This document shows positions 11,281-22,528 of a stretch of DNA of 64,000 nt, piece after piece. Positions within the stretch are counted from its first letter, which is position 1. Every line of letters starts with the position of its first letter. The position numbers were made by a program, and so were the translations under genes. A model generated the notes under the pieces. It was not told the DNA's origin. It was given only the letters and a program-made list of their open reading frames with translations, and did not search any database. The DNA is from Climacium dendroides (lineage: Eukaryota > Streptophyta > Bryopsida > Hypnales > Climaciaceae): assembly GCA_950106755.1 (NCBI GenBank), contig OX467084.1, forward strand, positions 1,736,001 to 1,800,000. The letters run 5' to 3'.

Positions 11281-11364
11281 TGAATCACCATCTGCTTCCA
11301 TAGGAGTACGACGCACACCTTCAGCAATGCCTGTGATGCCCGGACTACTTGGTCCCCCTTCCCT
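11281..11364 (-). pseudogene. Small linker exon of the TNPA/FCP1-like gene
   Basis: An 84-base block lies between an acceptor (CTTTTGCAG) at 11365 and a donor (GTAAG) at 11280. It encodes 28 residues beginning REGGPSSPGITGIAEG. It is phase 0 at both ends and joins the exon starting at 10939 without a frame break. It lies between the Transposase_24 region and the FCP1-like exon and is the main support for treating them as one transcription unit. Confidence 0.5.
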
Positions 11365-11589
11365 CTGCAAAAGTGCAAAACAAATAATGACTTACATGGA
11401 AGCCTTCAAATAATACAATCAAGAAGCATGCATTGCAGCCTAGCCAGACTACCAATAATAGGAAAGAAGGTGCTGACCAGAATCTAAACATTCCTATTTT
11501 TTGTAAGAGCATCTTGAACAAGAAAAGAGAAGAAGTGTCTCACAATTGTCTGGTCTTTTCCTACTTTCCCTTTCTGACCCACTAGGGCA

Positions 11590-12430
11590 TAGTTAGTTAC
11601 ATTTTGTCGCGCTTCTTACATCTTCTGTGACTTGTTCTATTGGGCAGGCGTTTGCCAATATTCTATGAGCCGGTCCCACTGATCATCGTCCACATGCAAG
11701 GGGCATTTTTCTTCGGGATTTTTCAGCCACTTCGACTTCAACCGAAAGCGCTCAGATTTCATGTACCTGGTAATTGCAGCACGAAATCCCTCCATGCTCA
11801 AAGGTTGGCCCAAGTATTTGAACTCACTGTCTAAAGCCTCCTTCAATTTCTTCAGAGCTTGTGGACTATGCTGTGACCACTCCACCACGCTCACGACCAA
11901 AATCTTCGGGACAAGGTCTCGGATGCAGCGATCCCAAGCATTTTTGCCCTCGCATGCAGCACTCACTTCGCCAACGTCATTCACAGCCACGCGGTTGGGC
12001 TTTCTTCGTACTCCCGCCTTGTCTTTGCTCCCCATATTGTATGCAGCGCGCCTCTTACAACGAGACGACCTGTCCTTAGTCTCTGGGGGAACTGCAGGAG
12101 GAACCTCAACCCACGGACCGGGGTAACTTGCTAGCGGAGGTATTGACCACGGCGCCAGTGGTTGGGAAGGTTGCGCTTGCAACCACTGACCCGGAAACCA
12201 CGACCAACCTCCTCCTCCTCCAGGTGCTGCAGCGGGCACAGTTGGTGCCATCACTTGCAATGGTGCCGCGGAGGCTAGGGATGGAGGTGGCACAATTTGT
12301 TGCGCGCACGGTGCCGCCACTGGAGAGACTGGCAATTGCTTCTTTTTCCGGTGCTTCTTCTTGCGGTCAACAAGACACTCATGCAATGATGCGTTCAAGT
12401 CACTAGAATCTACACATTTTCCCTTTGAAT
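11590..12430 (-). pseudogene. Transposase_24 (Ptta/En/Spm, TNPA-like) domain exon
   Basis: The exon starts after an acceptor (ATGTGCAG/ATTC) at 12430 and joins the upstream exon in phase. It encodes a basic segment (DRKKKHRKKKQ), a Pro/Ala/Gly-rich region, and then a domain whose signature YMKSERFRLKSKWLKN followed by HVDDDQWDRLIEYWQTPAQ matches Transposase_24, the DNA-binding TNPA protein of CACTA elements (R..RLK..., P..VD..QW..L..YW). The frame hits TAG at 11637-11639 and then TAA about 20 bases on, but the family's usual continuation (NKSQKM, then EARQNVTNYALVGQKGK) is still readable through both, so these are decay stops and not the natural end. In active CACTA elements TNPA binds the subterminal repeats; candidates lie at 6849-7650. 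Confidence 0.7.
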
Positions 12431-12720
12431 CTGCACATATTAGAAGAGCATTGACGATTAGCAATTCTCTATGGTATCGGGAAGACGATCACTGCTTTGG
12501 AGAGTGCGCACTGCCTCTAAACCCTAACACTTAAGGTAGCCACTAGGTATTTGAATTTGAACATATCTCTAACACCATTAATCTTAACAGTGAATCTAAC
12601 TACTAGTTATTTCAATTTGCATGCATCTTTGCCACCCTAGCACTTCCAAGATGCACTGCAAGAGAAAAGCAGCACCACTGAATCCAAAACCACGAGACAA
12701 GGAGCGTGAAAACTTTGTAC

Positions 12721-12979
12721 CTGCGCCATCCACATCCTTGGCGGATTGCTGTTGAGCATGGTCACAAGCAATTGCTAGTTTTATCATACCTACTGCGATA
12801 TCCTTGTCATTTGACTCCGTGGCCTTGGAGGAGGACCCCCTTGCACTTGTCATTGCGCTCAATGGACGGAGGCACCTGCCACCCACTCTACTATTATTCC
12901 TCCGAACTTCTTCTCGAAGGTCTTCACGCGCGGATTCTTTGTAAGTCACTCTCTTGCGCTGTGCAATTGGAGCGACCAT
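12721..12979 (-). pseudogene. First exon of the TNPA-like gene
   Basis: An ATG at 12979 opens a frame (MVAPIAQRKRVTYKESARED) that ends at donor GCAG/GTACAAAG at 12721, leaving phase 1. The next exon at 12430 starts with AT, completing a GAT codon, so the joint is in frame. The product is basic and low-complexity, as often seen at the N terminus of plant transposon proteins. The ATG choice is tentative because the frame is open a little upstream. Confidence 0.5.
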
Positions 12980-13029
12980 ATCTTTCTCTCCACGACGCTC
13001 CTCGTCCCTACACGTTTGGCACCGCACCT

Positions 13030-14370
13030 AGTGAGTACAACAACGAAGGCCTCGGAGTATGGCGAAGAAGAAATCAGAAAGGAAAGCAATACATCGAATG
13101 GGCTCTCCCACCAAAATCACATGAATTAGTTCTCTCTGAAGTAGGGTCCCACTTCGTTTAGGGTTCACGCCTCCATTGCGGAAGCAGGCACCAGAAAAGA
13201 CCCCGCCAATGGTACACGTGGCCACGGCTGTAAAATTGCCCTCAGAACAAGAAGCGTAACAGGTACGCAACTAAAAAATGACTTTAGTACGCTCCAGGCA
13301 CCTTTGGTTGTCTGAACTATGACTCCTAGACAACCATAATGCCACTACACGAGGCCCAAGAAGGATTAGCCGCCTAAATTAATTGCTTCCCGCCTTTGAA
13401 CCCTAGAGCGCCATCGAATTTGATCTTTGTAACAATTGCGCAAATGGATGCTACCCCCAAATTTGGAAGACACGTTGAGAACAACACAAAGTGGCCTCCA
13501 ATTTAAATCCAAGCACCCATGCAGGAGGACGCGTCGCCAACTACCTGTACAAGCCTATTTCGTGTGACGCTTAATTCTTTGATCAAGTATGCGTTCTTCC
13601 CTGCATGAAAAGACTTCTATTGTATAACAATTGCATTCAAGAAGGATACTCACAACTCTCGTCTTGCACGCAGGACAAGCTCCAGCACTTTTTGCATCTC
13701 CGCCTTCTTCTTGTCACGGAAGAGCTTGTACTCGGTCTTTAGATGTGGCGGACTTTCAGGCTGTGAATCCATTTGCACTCTCTCCAATTGTGCTCAGGTG
13801 GTGAACTGTTTGATCGGCTTTGCGTAGTATGCAGCGGAGCTGAAGTGCCTCAAATTCTGTGCCGCAAAGATTGGCGCACAACGGCAAGGTTGTAGCTGCG
13901 CCAACGCAAGGACTTGCTTAAGTCAAGTGAGGCTGAAAATTCATTTCATGATTGCAGGCAGTATAGAAGGATGGTGGACAACTGTGGGGTCAGTGTTATT
14001 TGGCGGCTACTACAGGGGGGGTAGTTTCTACAGTGGACATTGATCCTAGAAGGGTTCGGAAATTGCCCTCTTGGATGATACGTCATGGACACTGATGGCG
14101 CTTTCATCACCCCAAATCCTGCCTTAATGACCTCTACTATGACGACAATTTTAATGAAATGCATCCTTGCCAGTGAAATGGCCGTGACATCCTTTATGAA
14201 TCCTTTGTTGTGCACATAGTACTTGTCATGGCAACTTGGAGCTCATGAAGTAATGCGTGAATGACATGAGACAGATAATGAATTTACTATGCATGCATAT
14301 GTAGTTCTTGGTTTGCTGTCAAGATGTTGTAAGTGCTCAGCTGTATTTTGTTGGTCTTCAATTGGTAGAA
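13030..14370. other. Divergent inter-gene region of the CACTA cluster
   Basis: This lies between the minus-strand TNPA-like gene and the plus-strand DUF4216 gene and may hold promoters for both. I see no confident gene. An AAATGACT-type subterminal-repeat motif occurs near 13275, with TGACTCCTAGAC near 13320. Confidence 0.35.
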
Positions 14371-14490
14371 GCCATATTCTAGTCATTTTCTAGTGACGCC
14401 AGTCTCATGGAAGTCATTTTCCAGTGACTTCACTCCCAATTCGGTTTCTCAAAAGTCATTTAGTAGGGAATTTGGTCTCATCGTAGTCAT
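14370..14490. repeat. Cluster of CACTA subterminal-repeat motifs
   Basis: Contains TAGTCATTTTCTAGTGAC, AAGTCATTTTCCAGTGAC and AAGTCATTTAGTAG in close succession, the same motif family as 6849-7650. It lies just upstream of the DUF4216 gene, as expected near the end of a CACTA element. A further copy (TAGTCATTTTGTAGTAG) is at about 15540. Confidence 0.65.
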
Positions 14491-14757
14491 TGCTTTGGGA
14501 CTACTTCAAGAACATGCATACGCAGAGAAGTTACTTTTTAAGATTGTAGCAAACCACAACTTCAGGTGTCACCATGCATTTCTCATAGACCATTTTATGT
14601 GCATTGTGTCGTTCTAGGCGCCTACATACTTCATAATCTACACGTCAATGATTCCTGTCCGACTACCTTTGTCCGACGATCGCAGACAAAGACTTTGTAA
14701 TGACCGTCTTTGGATTCGTGAGTTGGAAAGGGCAAGACAAAAGTTTGTGAATCAGAT

Positions 14758-15408
14758 TTGGATTTAAGCAAGTCAAAGGACATGGACTGTCTAATGCTAA
14801 GTAGAAAGCCATCCCAGAAAGCAACTTGGTATGCACGAGTGACCTCATTTGATAACCATTTTCGTGTGAAAGATGACACCATCAACCAGATGGTAAGCTA
14901 CAATAGTGGTGTAGCTTCCACGTTTGAAATGCCCGGTGGAATTGCTTATGATTTATCAGTGAACTATGTCAGTATATTGAAAGACGTCTTGCAATTGGAT
15001 TATGGAGCTCTCTATACACAGATCATTCTCATGAGTTGTGACTGGGTGAAGGCCCAAGACAATCGTGGTAACTCTATGTATGTAAGGGATGAAGCCGGGT
15101 TTCTGACAGCAAATTTCCGCCATAGAATGCCTCGCCTAGTTGAACCGTTTATATTTCCAAGTCAAGCAACACAAGTTTTTTTCTCTGATATTGTCGAAGG
15201 ACCAAGATGGAAAGTTATATTACGCAAAGAAGCTAGAGCCAAGCGCGAAGTTGTGGAGAACACAAATGCTTTCATTTCCACCACAATGGAGAGTGCAGGG
15301 CTCATTGCTCCTTAGAGGTGGCCAAATCCAACTGGTGCAGCTAATCTAGTTGAGGCGATTGAGTTGTCAGAAACCGAGAATTTATTGGCAAAAGAACAGT
15401 ACGCCTGA
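14758..15408 (+). pseudogene. DUF4216 protein of a CACTA transposon (TNPD-type C-terminal part)
   Basis: The plus-strand frame matches the DUF4216 domain that follows Transposase_21 in plant CACTA proteins: YVSILKDVLQLDYGALY, then MSCDWVKAQDNRG, then EPFIFPSQATQVFFSDIVEG and WKVILRKEARAK. In the family these read as YYGVIEDIWELDY, FKCDWV, EPF.FASQAQQVFYV and W.VVL. The frame hits TAG at 15313-15315 but stays open for another 30 codons to a TGA at 15406-15408, with reasonable codons, so the TAG looks like decay. The Transposase_21 catalytic part expected upstream is absent. The first in-frame codon is TTG (14758), so this is a 3' fragment, not a gene with its own start. Confidence 0.75.
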
Positions 15409-16654
15409 TTCGCTCGAGAACTTGTCGTGGTCACTCCCTTGCTAGGGTATAAGCCTCTTCTAATCTGTTCAAGCTTTTAGACTTGGCCCCCATTGCCGGC
15501 ACTAGGAAATGAATTCTTCATGACTTTTTGCATTGCATGTTAGTCATTTTGTAGTAGTATTTTGGAGGCAACATAGTCATTGTAGTCTATTTTTGGCCTT
15601 TGATGAGTCCAATGTGGAGGTTTCACGTTTTGAACTGTAAAAGTGTAGTATTAATCATACCAGCCAAGTGAAACTCATTTAATTGCATTGGGAAGTTGAA
15701 GCAGAGCCTTATTGCATTATTGTATTGTGTGAGCTCTTGTGTGGCCTAAGTGATTGGAAGCTCAGAAGCCACATTTTTTTCTACTATGTGTCTTAGAACA
15801 ACGATGAATTTATTATTAAAATCTACAGACGTGATTATAAGTATAGGTCGAAAATCATAAATTCAGTCCGCAGTGTGGGACATTATCTCATATTCCAAAA
15901 GCATAATGTTTTCCTTGTCATCTGTCTTCTTTTCAATAGACGAAGTGGGCGCAAATTGCAATGTGATTAATCCGTTAATCATAAACTACCCTAAACCCAG
16001 TTTTTTAGTTCAATGTTTTAGCCAATTCTTCAAATGCTTGTGGCGCATGCGGTTGAGGCAGGGCATGCTGAATTGGTCTTTCTCCAATGGACTTCTGTCA
16101 TACAGATCATCCTATAAGCGCTACATCGCTTCATTGACAAAGTTTTAAGATGACACCACCTTGTGAAAAAATGATGTGCATAGACTAGGTGTTGACTGAG
16201 ACGAGACCATTTTTCCAAATACCACAAAACAAAATCTGTACATCCCTTCTTGCAAGGAGCTTTCCAACAATACCAAGAACATCATTGGACACCTCACAAT
16301 TTCTTAGATCTCAACATATTGAACAAACAAAGCAAACAACTAAACTTAAGGAATAGATTTAAGAAGTATTATTTTAATAATTATAAAATAAAAAATTTTA
16401 CTTATCAAAGTTGGAGAGTTAATTAAGACTTATCACCAAAAAAACATTGTAGAACACACAATCCACTAGTGAAAATGTGCCAAATATGGTTTTAGGATTC
16501 ACATAGACTCCAACCATGCAATCAATCAAGAATAGTTGCACAATCATAGGGATATATACTCTAAGTTTACCCTTAAACAATGTTGAGGCTAAAAGTGGCT
16601 CATGGGTGACTTAACTATTCATTGTAGAAACAGACAATGGACCTACTAGTCCAA
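15409..16654. other. Spacer between the CACTA cluster and the copia element
   Basis: No recognised gene. It contains one subterminal-repeat-like motif at about 15540 and AT-rich sequence from 15,770 on. The right terminus of the CACTA element is expected here, but I cannot find a clear GTAGTG end. Confidence 0.4.
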
Positions 16655-16659
16655 TAATC
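16655..16659. repeat. Left target-site duplication of the copia element (TAATC)
   Basis: The five bases TAATC directly abut the outer end of the left LTR. The same five bases abut the outer end of the right LTR at 28128-28132. Confidence 0.8.
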
Positions 16660-16867
16660 TGTTACAAACACAAAACCAAAACACCAAAATATACTCAAAG
16701 AAAAGAGAGCGTCTTCATTAAAGAGATTGTAGTATATACAATGGAACAAAAGGAGAGAGACAATGAATAGTTGTCTTCTCCTATTGGTGAGAGGAATTCT
16801 ACCTAATCTATATGACACGTGGCACTCAACATATTATGGTGAGCATTCACACTACATTTTCTTAACA
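16660..16867 (-). repeat. 3' LTR of the copia element
   Basis: 208 bp. On the minus strand it starts TGTTAAGAAAATG and ends GTTTGTAACA, the usual TG...CA ends. It is preceded on that strand by the polypurine tract AAGGAGGAG and followed by TAATC. Confidence 0.85.
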
Positions 16868-16876
16868 CTCCTCCTT
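16868..16876 (-). promoter_or_regulatory. Polypurine tract of the copia element
   Basis: On the minus strand AAGGAGGAG lies immediately before the 3' LTR start TGTTAAG. This is the standard position of the plus-strand primer in LTR retrotransposons. Confidence 0.75.
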
Positions 16877-17443
16877 GCTCAACATAATAAGAATAAAATA
16901 AAATAAAATAAAATAAAAATTTGGTGTAAATAGGTCGATAGAGTCTATAAAATCAATTACAAATCAATCATTGTTGCCAAGTTGTAGACTTGGTCGGCTG
17001 GTTTCGTATGTTGCCACGTCAGTGGGCAACAAATTGATCTGAGGTTTGATACTCATCGGCCTCGTCGACTGATTCGGGAGACCCGCGACTTGGCACAGCT
17101 AGTAAAGCAGGAATAAATAGTTGATCCGCTATTCCACCCCTGAGCCGTAATGTAACAAGATGCAGGACACCCCAAGATGATTAACAAGCTTCAACATTGA
17201 CCTCCAAACCGTGGTTCTCACCACGACCACACCTTTTTCTATAATTTTTCGTAATCTTGTAATTTTACGGTTGTTGCCTCATTAAAACCTTATCTAGGAA
17301 AACCTTGATTATTTTCAAGAACAAAACTACAGATGAAGAAAAAAGAGTACAACACCTTTATTAATCCATTCTCATGATAAAACCCAATGGAAAAATCCAT
17401 GGAAGGATATCAAAAGGTTTACATAGTAATAGTAATAAAAAAA
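16877..17443 (-). other. 3' untranslated region of the copia element
   Basis: 567 bp between the end of the RNase H region and the polypurine tract, without an open frame. It is more GC-rich near 17,000-17,160 than its surroundings. Confidence 0.55.
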
Positions 17444-18319
17444 CTATTGAATTTCTTGCTCTAAACTATTCAATCGCTGCATTCCAATGCCATGAACAAG
17501 TCGATGATGTGTAAATGATGGAAAAGCCTTGGTAAAGATATCAACTAGATTATCTGTTGATATGACTTTCTTGATTTTCAATATTCCATTTGTGATCAAA
17601 TCATGCATATAACCAAAATACTTTGGATCAATATGCTTTGTTTGATCGCCTTTGACAAAAGCCACTTGCATTTGTGCAACACATGCACTATTGTCTTCAT
17701 ATAAGATAGTTGGAGATTCATCATAAGATAGTTCACAATTGATTTGAATAAATTTGTTCATAGATCACAACCAAATACATTTTCGAGATACTTCATGAAG
17801 AGCAATGATTTCCGAATGATTTGATGATGTTACAGTGATTGTTTGCTTCACAGATTTCCAAAATATAGCAGTTCCATGTCGTAAAAAAACATAATTTATT
17901 TGAGACTTTGATGTCGCAAGATCAGACCTATATCCAACGTCGACATATTCCACCAATGTAGAATCTATCGATTGAGTATAATGTAATCCCAAATCTTTTG
18001 TTCCTTTTAAGTAACAAAAAAGGTGTTTAATCCCCTTCCAATGTTGAAGTGTAGGACGAGCATTATGCCTTACAAGAACACTAACCGTAAATGCAATATC
18101 AGGCCTCGTAGACGTAACTAAGTATAAAAATGCTCCGACCGCAGCGAGGTATGGATATTGCTCACTCAATGTTTCCTCTTCCTCCTCGTAAGGACGATAT
18201 GGATCATCATTTTTACTACTACGACACACCATAGGTGTAGAAAGCGGATAGGCATCTATCATATTAAATCTTTTTAGAATTCGGTTGATGTAGATCGTTT
18301 GTGAAAAAAAAAATGCCAT
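17444..18319 (-). pseudogene. Copia RNase H region
   Basis: Two minus-strand frames (18319-17765 and 17761-17444), separated only by a stop at the junction, cover the end of the reverse transcriptase and the RNase H. Recognisable blocks are EEETLSEQYPYLAAVGAFLY, then STRPDIAFTVSVLVRHNARP, then YEDNSACVAQMQVAFVKGDQ followed by TKHIDPKYF and STDNLVDIFTKAFPS. These are the usual copia RNase H and connection motifs. RNase H removes the RNA template during reverse transcription. The stop after RKCIWL marks decay. Confidence 0.8.
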
Positions 18320-19403
18320 CTTTCAAGTGAAGAACTTGAAGACCAATGCAAAATGTAGTTTTGTTGAGTAATTTTATTTCGAATTCACGAACAAGAAAAT
18401 GAGTAGTTGTAGCACAAGCGTCTTTTGTTCCCACAAGGTTTAAATCATCAACATATACTATAATAATAACAAAACCAAGTTTGTCTTGTTTGATAAAAAT
18501 ACATGAAAGTAATGAATCATTTGTAAAATGATTCTTAATAAGAAAATGTTGAATACGACGATACCACATCAATTCAGATTGGTTAAGACCATATAATGCT
18601 CGTTGTAATTTGACGCCACGATATTTACTTGGAATCGGTGCAGTGTAGGTTATAGAGTCAAGTCCTTTTGGAACTTTCATATAGATATCAACATTTAATG
18701 AGCCGTATAGGTAAGCAGTGACAACATCCATAAAATGCATCTCAAATATGGCATGGACAGCCATTCCAATAAGATATCGGAAAGTTTTAGAATTTATAAC
18801 TGGTGGGTATATGAAATCATAATCAATATCAAACTTCTGTGTAAAACCTTGAGCAACCAAGCACACTTTGTAACGGATAATTTGACCTTTGTCATTGCGT
18901 TTACGTACAAATACCAGCTTGTATCCAAGAGGTCGAGAAGAAAGATTATTAACAATTGGTCCAAAAACTTGCTTTTTACATAGAGAAGTATACTCCTCTT
19001 CAATAGCAGCTTTCCACTTCAACCAATCAAGTCGATACATTGCTTGTTCAATAATATTTGATTCAGGGTCATCTTTCTCGTAAGAAAATGTTTCCACCAT
19101 TATAGAAATGAATGAATCATCAATATCAGTTGTTGCTCTATCCCATACATCACCAGTATCACAATACGTTATAGATAACTTTGTATTCAATTTAGACTTT
19201 TCTGTATCAATTATAGTAGTAATATTTGATATTGATGGAGAGTCTAAAGTAATAAATCCTTTAATATTAGCAATGGTAGCTGAAGGCATAGAAAGATCAA
19301 CAGCCTCAATAGTTGCCTTGCGTTTACGTGGTTGCTTATCTGGTTCACGAGTCCATTTGTTCAACGTTTGAATAATTGGAATTGCAACAGATTCTTGTAT
19401 CAA
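18264..19403 (-). pseudogene. Copia reverse transcriptase region
   Basis: A 379-codon minus-strand frame contains the RVT_2 (copia) reverse transcriptase: WLKWKAAIEEEYTSL, PLGYKLVFVRKRNDKGQI, the MDVVTAYLYGSL block (catalytic Asp in DVxxAFL), and IIIVYVDDLNLVGT with the YVDD motif at 18444-18455. This part is nearly intact over about 350 codons, but it overlaps the RNase H region in a different frame near 18,300, so one frameshift separates them. The upstream 100 residues are the low-complexity linker after integrase. Confidence 0.85.
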
Positions 19404-20629
19404 AATTCGAGTAGGAACATTCTAAGCTTCATTCAATGGATTTCTGGTAATTCTAGGTGCATCATTGAAACCATCGGAAGTTTGATCCGCAATCTTTTGC
19501 AAATGCAAAATTTTAGTAACTTTAGTTTCAACCAAAGATGTTCGAGGATCAGGATTTGATGTCAATGTCTCGGATACTTTAAAGAAAAGTCTTGCAGAAG
19601 GTTGTTGAATAGAAACTCCTCCTTTCAAAGATGGAAAAACATCTTCTTCAAATCGACAATTGACAAAACGAGTACGAAGTAACGTACTAGTGAATGGGTT
19701 AATGTATCTGATGATACTTGTAGAATCAAACCCAACATAGATACGTTCTTGTCAATGAGCTCCAATAGTATGGTATTGAGGTTCTAGGATTGGAATCCAA
19801 ACACGGCAACCAAAGACTCGAAGATGAGATACATTTGGAACTCGTCTTGAGAGAAGCTCTTGCGGAAAATTAATTTCCATAGATGAAAGATGGAGCCAAA
19901 TGAGGGTTAAAGTATGAAGAACCGCATGACCCCACATAAATGAAGGCCAGTTCGCATGAAGAAGCAAAACCTTGTAATAAATTGTATTCGTTTGATAAAA
20001 GACTCAGTCAGTCCATTTTGAACATGCTCATACGGAACTGAGTATGTTAAGTCAATTCCCGTTGCAATACAATAATCTTCAAAAGATTTTAACCGAAACT
20101 CTTGAGCATTGTCCATTCTTAGTGTCTTGATAGGATAATTGAGGAAATGAGCCTTAAAACGAACCAAAGAAAATAACTTGGCAAAAGCCAAATTCTTTGT
20201 AGATAATAATGATACATAGGATTGTTTGCTTGATGCATCAACCAAAACCATAAAATACCTAAATGGTCTAGATATAAGGGTAATTGGACCACAAATATCA
20301 CCATGCAACCTTAAAAGTATAGGTGGTAATTCGTATGAAAGTTTCCACAGAGATGGTTTGGCAATAAATTTGCCTTGCACACATACTTAGCATTGTGTCA
20401 TAGAATTGATATTTGCTGGTTGTAAATTATGCCCAGCAATATGTGAAAGGATTTTACGAAATAAAGTAAAGCTTGGATGACCCAATCTTTTATGCCAAAT
20501 AGAAATTTTATTATCTTTAGTAGATAAAGCAAAACTAGATACAACATGTAGTCGGATTGGAATCCGATACAAACCACTTGCCGCAGCAAAGGCTGTTTCT
20601 ACTATTTTATTATCATGCATAAAAACCAA
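19404..20629 (-). pseudogene. Copia integrase region
   Basis: Broken minus-strand frames (20629-20387, 20380-19907, 19967-19752, and a linker frame at 19628-19422) carry the integrase. The pre-integrase zinc site reads IWHKRLGHPSF...SMTQC, then a stop, then VCVQGK. The catalytic core shows LHGDICGP (first D), LRMDNAQEF (second D) and VQNGLTESFIKR (E). VFGCRVWIP matches the post-core block. The TAA between the two zinc-site cysteines and the frameshift near 19,950 show that it is inactive. Integrase inserts the cDNA and makes the 5-bp duplication seen at the ends. Confidence 0.8.
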
Positions 20630-21975
20630 AGCCTCTCACCTATCTAAAATTCTAATCAAGAGGTGAAAACCGCTGGTACGCACATCTCAATAACTGATCA
20701 AGCTTCGAGGCGCAGAGAATAAATATATTGCACCCATGCAAGTAAGAGTGATACCTTTAGGCAATATCACATTTGTTAGTTCCTCCTCAAAACGAAACAC
20801 ATTCGATTCAACCATAGTCATTAAATTTCTGGTTTGTCAATTTGAAAGATTATTAACATCAAAAAATTGTTTATCCCGTAGGATTGTATGAGTAGTTGTA
20901 AAGTCAAGGAGCGTATCATAAGACTCACCAGTGGAAGTATCCTCAACAACATACACCTTCGCATCTTCAACTCCAAACGGGTCCATAGATGCACCAAGGG
21001 TGTGAGCTTCCCAAGTTTGGGCACGGAGTTTTTTATTTTCTTGAAACATTTTGACAAAATATTCCGATGTTCGGCATACATTTGTCAAATGTCCCACTCT
21101 GCCACATTTGTGGCAAGAACGTGTCTCTGATGGACACTTACCATGATTGCTAGTAGAGGAAGTGGTATTCTTCCTTTGAACATGATGGTTATCACGTTTA
21201 TGACTACCTAATTGTCTATGATGATGTTTAAAGCAATGTTTTTGTGTTTTAGATTTCATAGTTGAAACCTTAACAACATGGGACTCTGGAACCGTAGTTC
21301 CAATAGGATGGGCTTCTGCATTGCGTAGAAGGATCTCATTTTGTTTTTCAGCAAGAAGTATTAGAGACATGAAATCTGAGTGATTTTCAAATTTCATGTT
21401 TCAATATTGTTGAGCAAGTACAGCAAAAACTGGTGGAAATGTTGAGAGAATTTTTTCAATCATTTCTTGTTCAGTAATGGATTGATTACACAACCATAAC
21501 TGCGATATGATGCGATACAATTCATTGTTAAAAGTATCAAGTGTTGAAAAATTCAATACTCGTAAATGGGTCCAATCGTGGAGAGCTTTAGGAAGGAACA
21601 TTGTTTTCTGATGGTCAAAACGAGATTTGAGCTTCTGCGAAAACTCATCTGGTTTTTCTATCTCTAAATATTGATGTTGTAAAGAAGGATCAATATGACG
21701 ACAAAGCAAAAGTAAAGCTTTCCAAAAGTGGAAAAAGAAATAGTGGCAGCAGAAACAGTAGCACTTATAATGGGAATAGTGTCAAAAACAATAGCGTTTG
21801 ATAACTGCTCGGCAAATATATGTGCTTTGACAGTCTTCGCCCATAATAAATAATTGCTCCCATCGACTGTCAATTGTAGAAAAAAAGCAGCTGAAGTTGT
21901 GGTGACTCAATAACGGTAGCAGATACTGAAATAGTGGTAGATGTTGCAACGGAAAAAATTAAAGCAGTCATGATG
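20630..21975 (-). pseudogene. Copia Gag and protease region
   Basis: An ATG near 21972 (MTALIFSVATSTTISV) opens gag. After a frameshift, the gag body reads VDGSNYLLWAKTVKAH and then the UBN2-like block (SRFDHQKTMFLPKALHDWTH), with a TGA at 21401-21403. The nucleocapsid zinc knuckle CHKCGRVGHLTNVC (CX2CX4HX4C) lies at about 21074-21115. Next comes the protease region, where the DSG(A/C)TH motif appears as LLDFTTTHTIL, so the Asp is kept but Ser-Gly is lost. Further stops occur toward integrase. Confidence 0.8.
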
Positions 21976-22500
21976 AAAAAAAAATGTTATATAGAAGAAA
22001 ATTGGAAAATTAGGGTTTAATATGAAATAAAGGATAAAAAAGAAAAAAATTTGTAAAGATAACGAGAATTGAAAAAAAAAAAAATTAAATAAAAAAATTA
22101 AATAAAAAAATTGTAAAGATAAAGATAAATTATATAGATAAAGATAAAGATACTATAAAAATTGAAAAAAAGAATAATTATAAAAATAAAGATAAATTGT
22201 AAGAAAAAAAAAATTGAAAAAAAAATGATATAAAAATGATAAAGATAAAGATAAAATAAAAAATAAAGATTTTTAAAAAAATATAAGAATTAAAAACTTA
22301 AATGAGGGGGGGAGGGCAGAGAGGAAGGGGAGCAGGGGAAGCAGGGGAAGTAGGGGGGGCCGCCAGGACCTACTCTAGGATAAAAAGGGAAAAAGAAAGG
22401 GAAAAAAGGAAAAAGGAGGGGTAGAAGAAAAAAAAAAGAGGAGAAGAAAAAAAAAAGGAAAAAAGAGAAGGAGAAGGAGAAGGATTGAGTTCTTAAATCA
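21976..22500. repeat. A-rich low-complexity block and purine tract
   Basis: 21976-22290 is almost entirely A with short T, G and GATAAAGATAA-type repeats. 22300-22490 is nearly pure purine on the plus strand (GAGGGGGGGAGGGCAGAG and similar). Such tracts may form triplex or quadruplex structures. There is no gene, and the long frames here are compositional artefacts. Confidence 0.7.
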
Positions 22501-22528
22501 ATTAAAAATAAAACTTGAACTTGATACC

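Noticed and set aside
3747..15315. A non-standard genetic code with TAG read as Gln
   Set aside because: The NPH3-like and PLAC8 genes read cleanly with normal stops, and the PLAC8 gene itself ends in TAG. TAA, TGA and frameshifts also break the same decayed frames.
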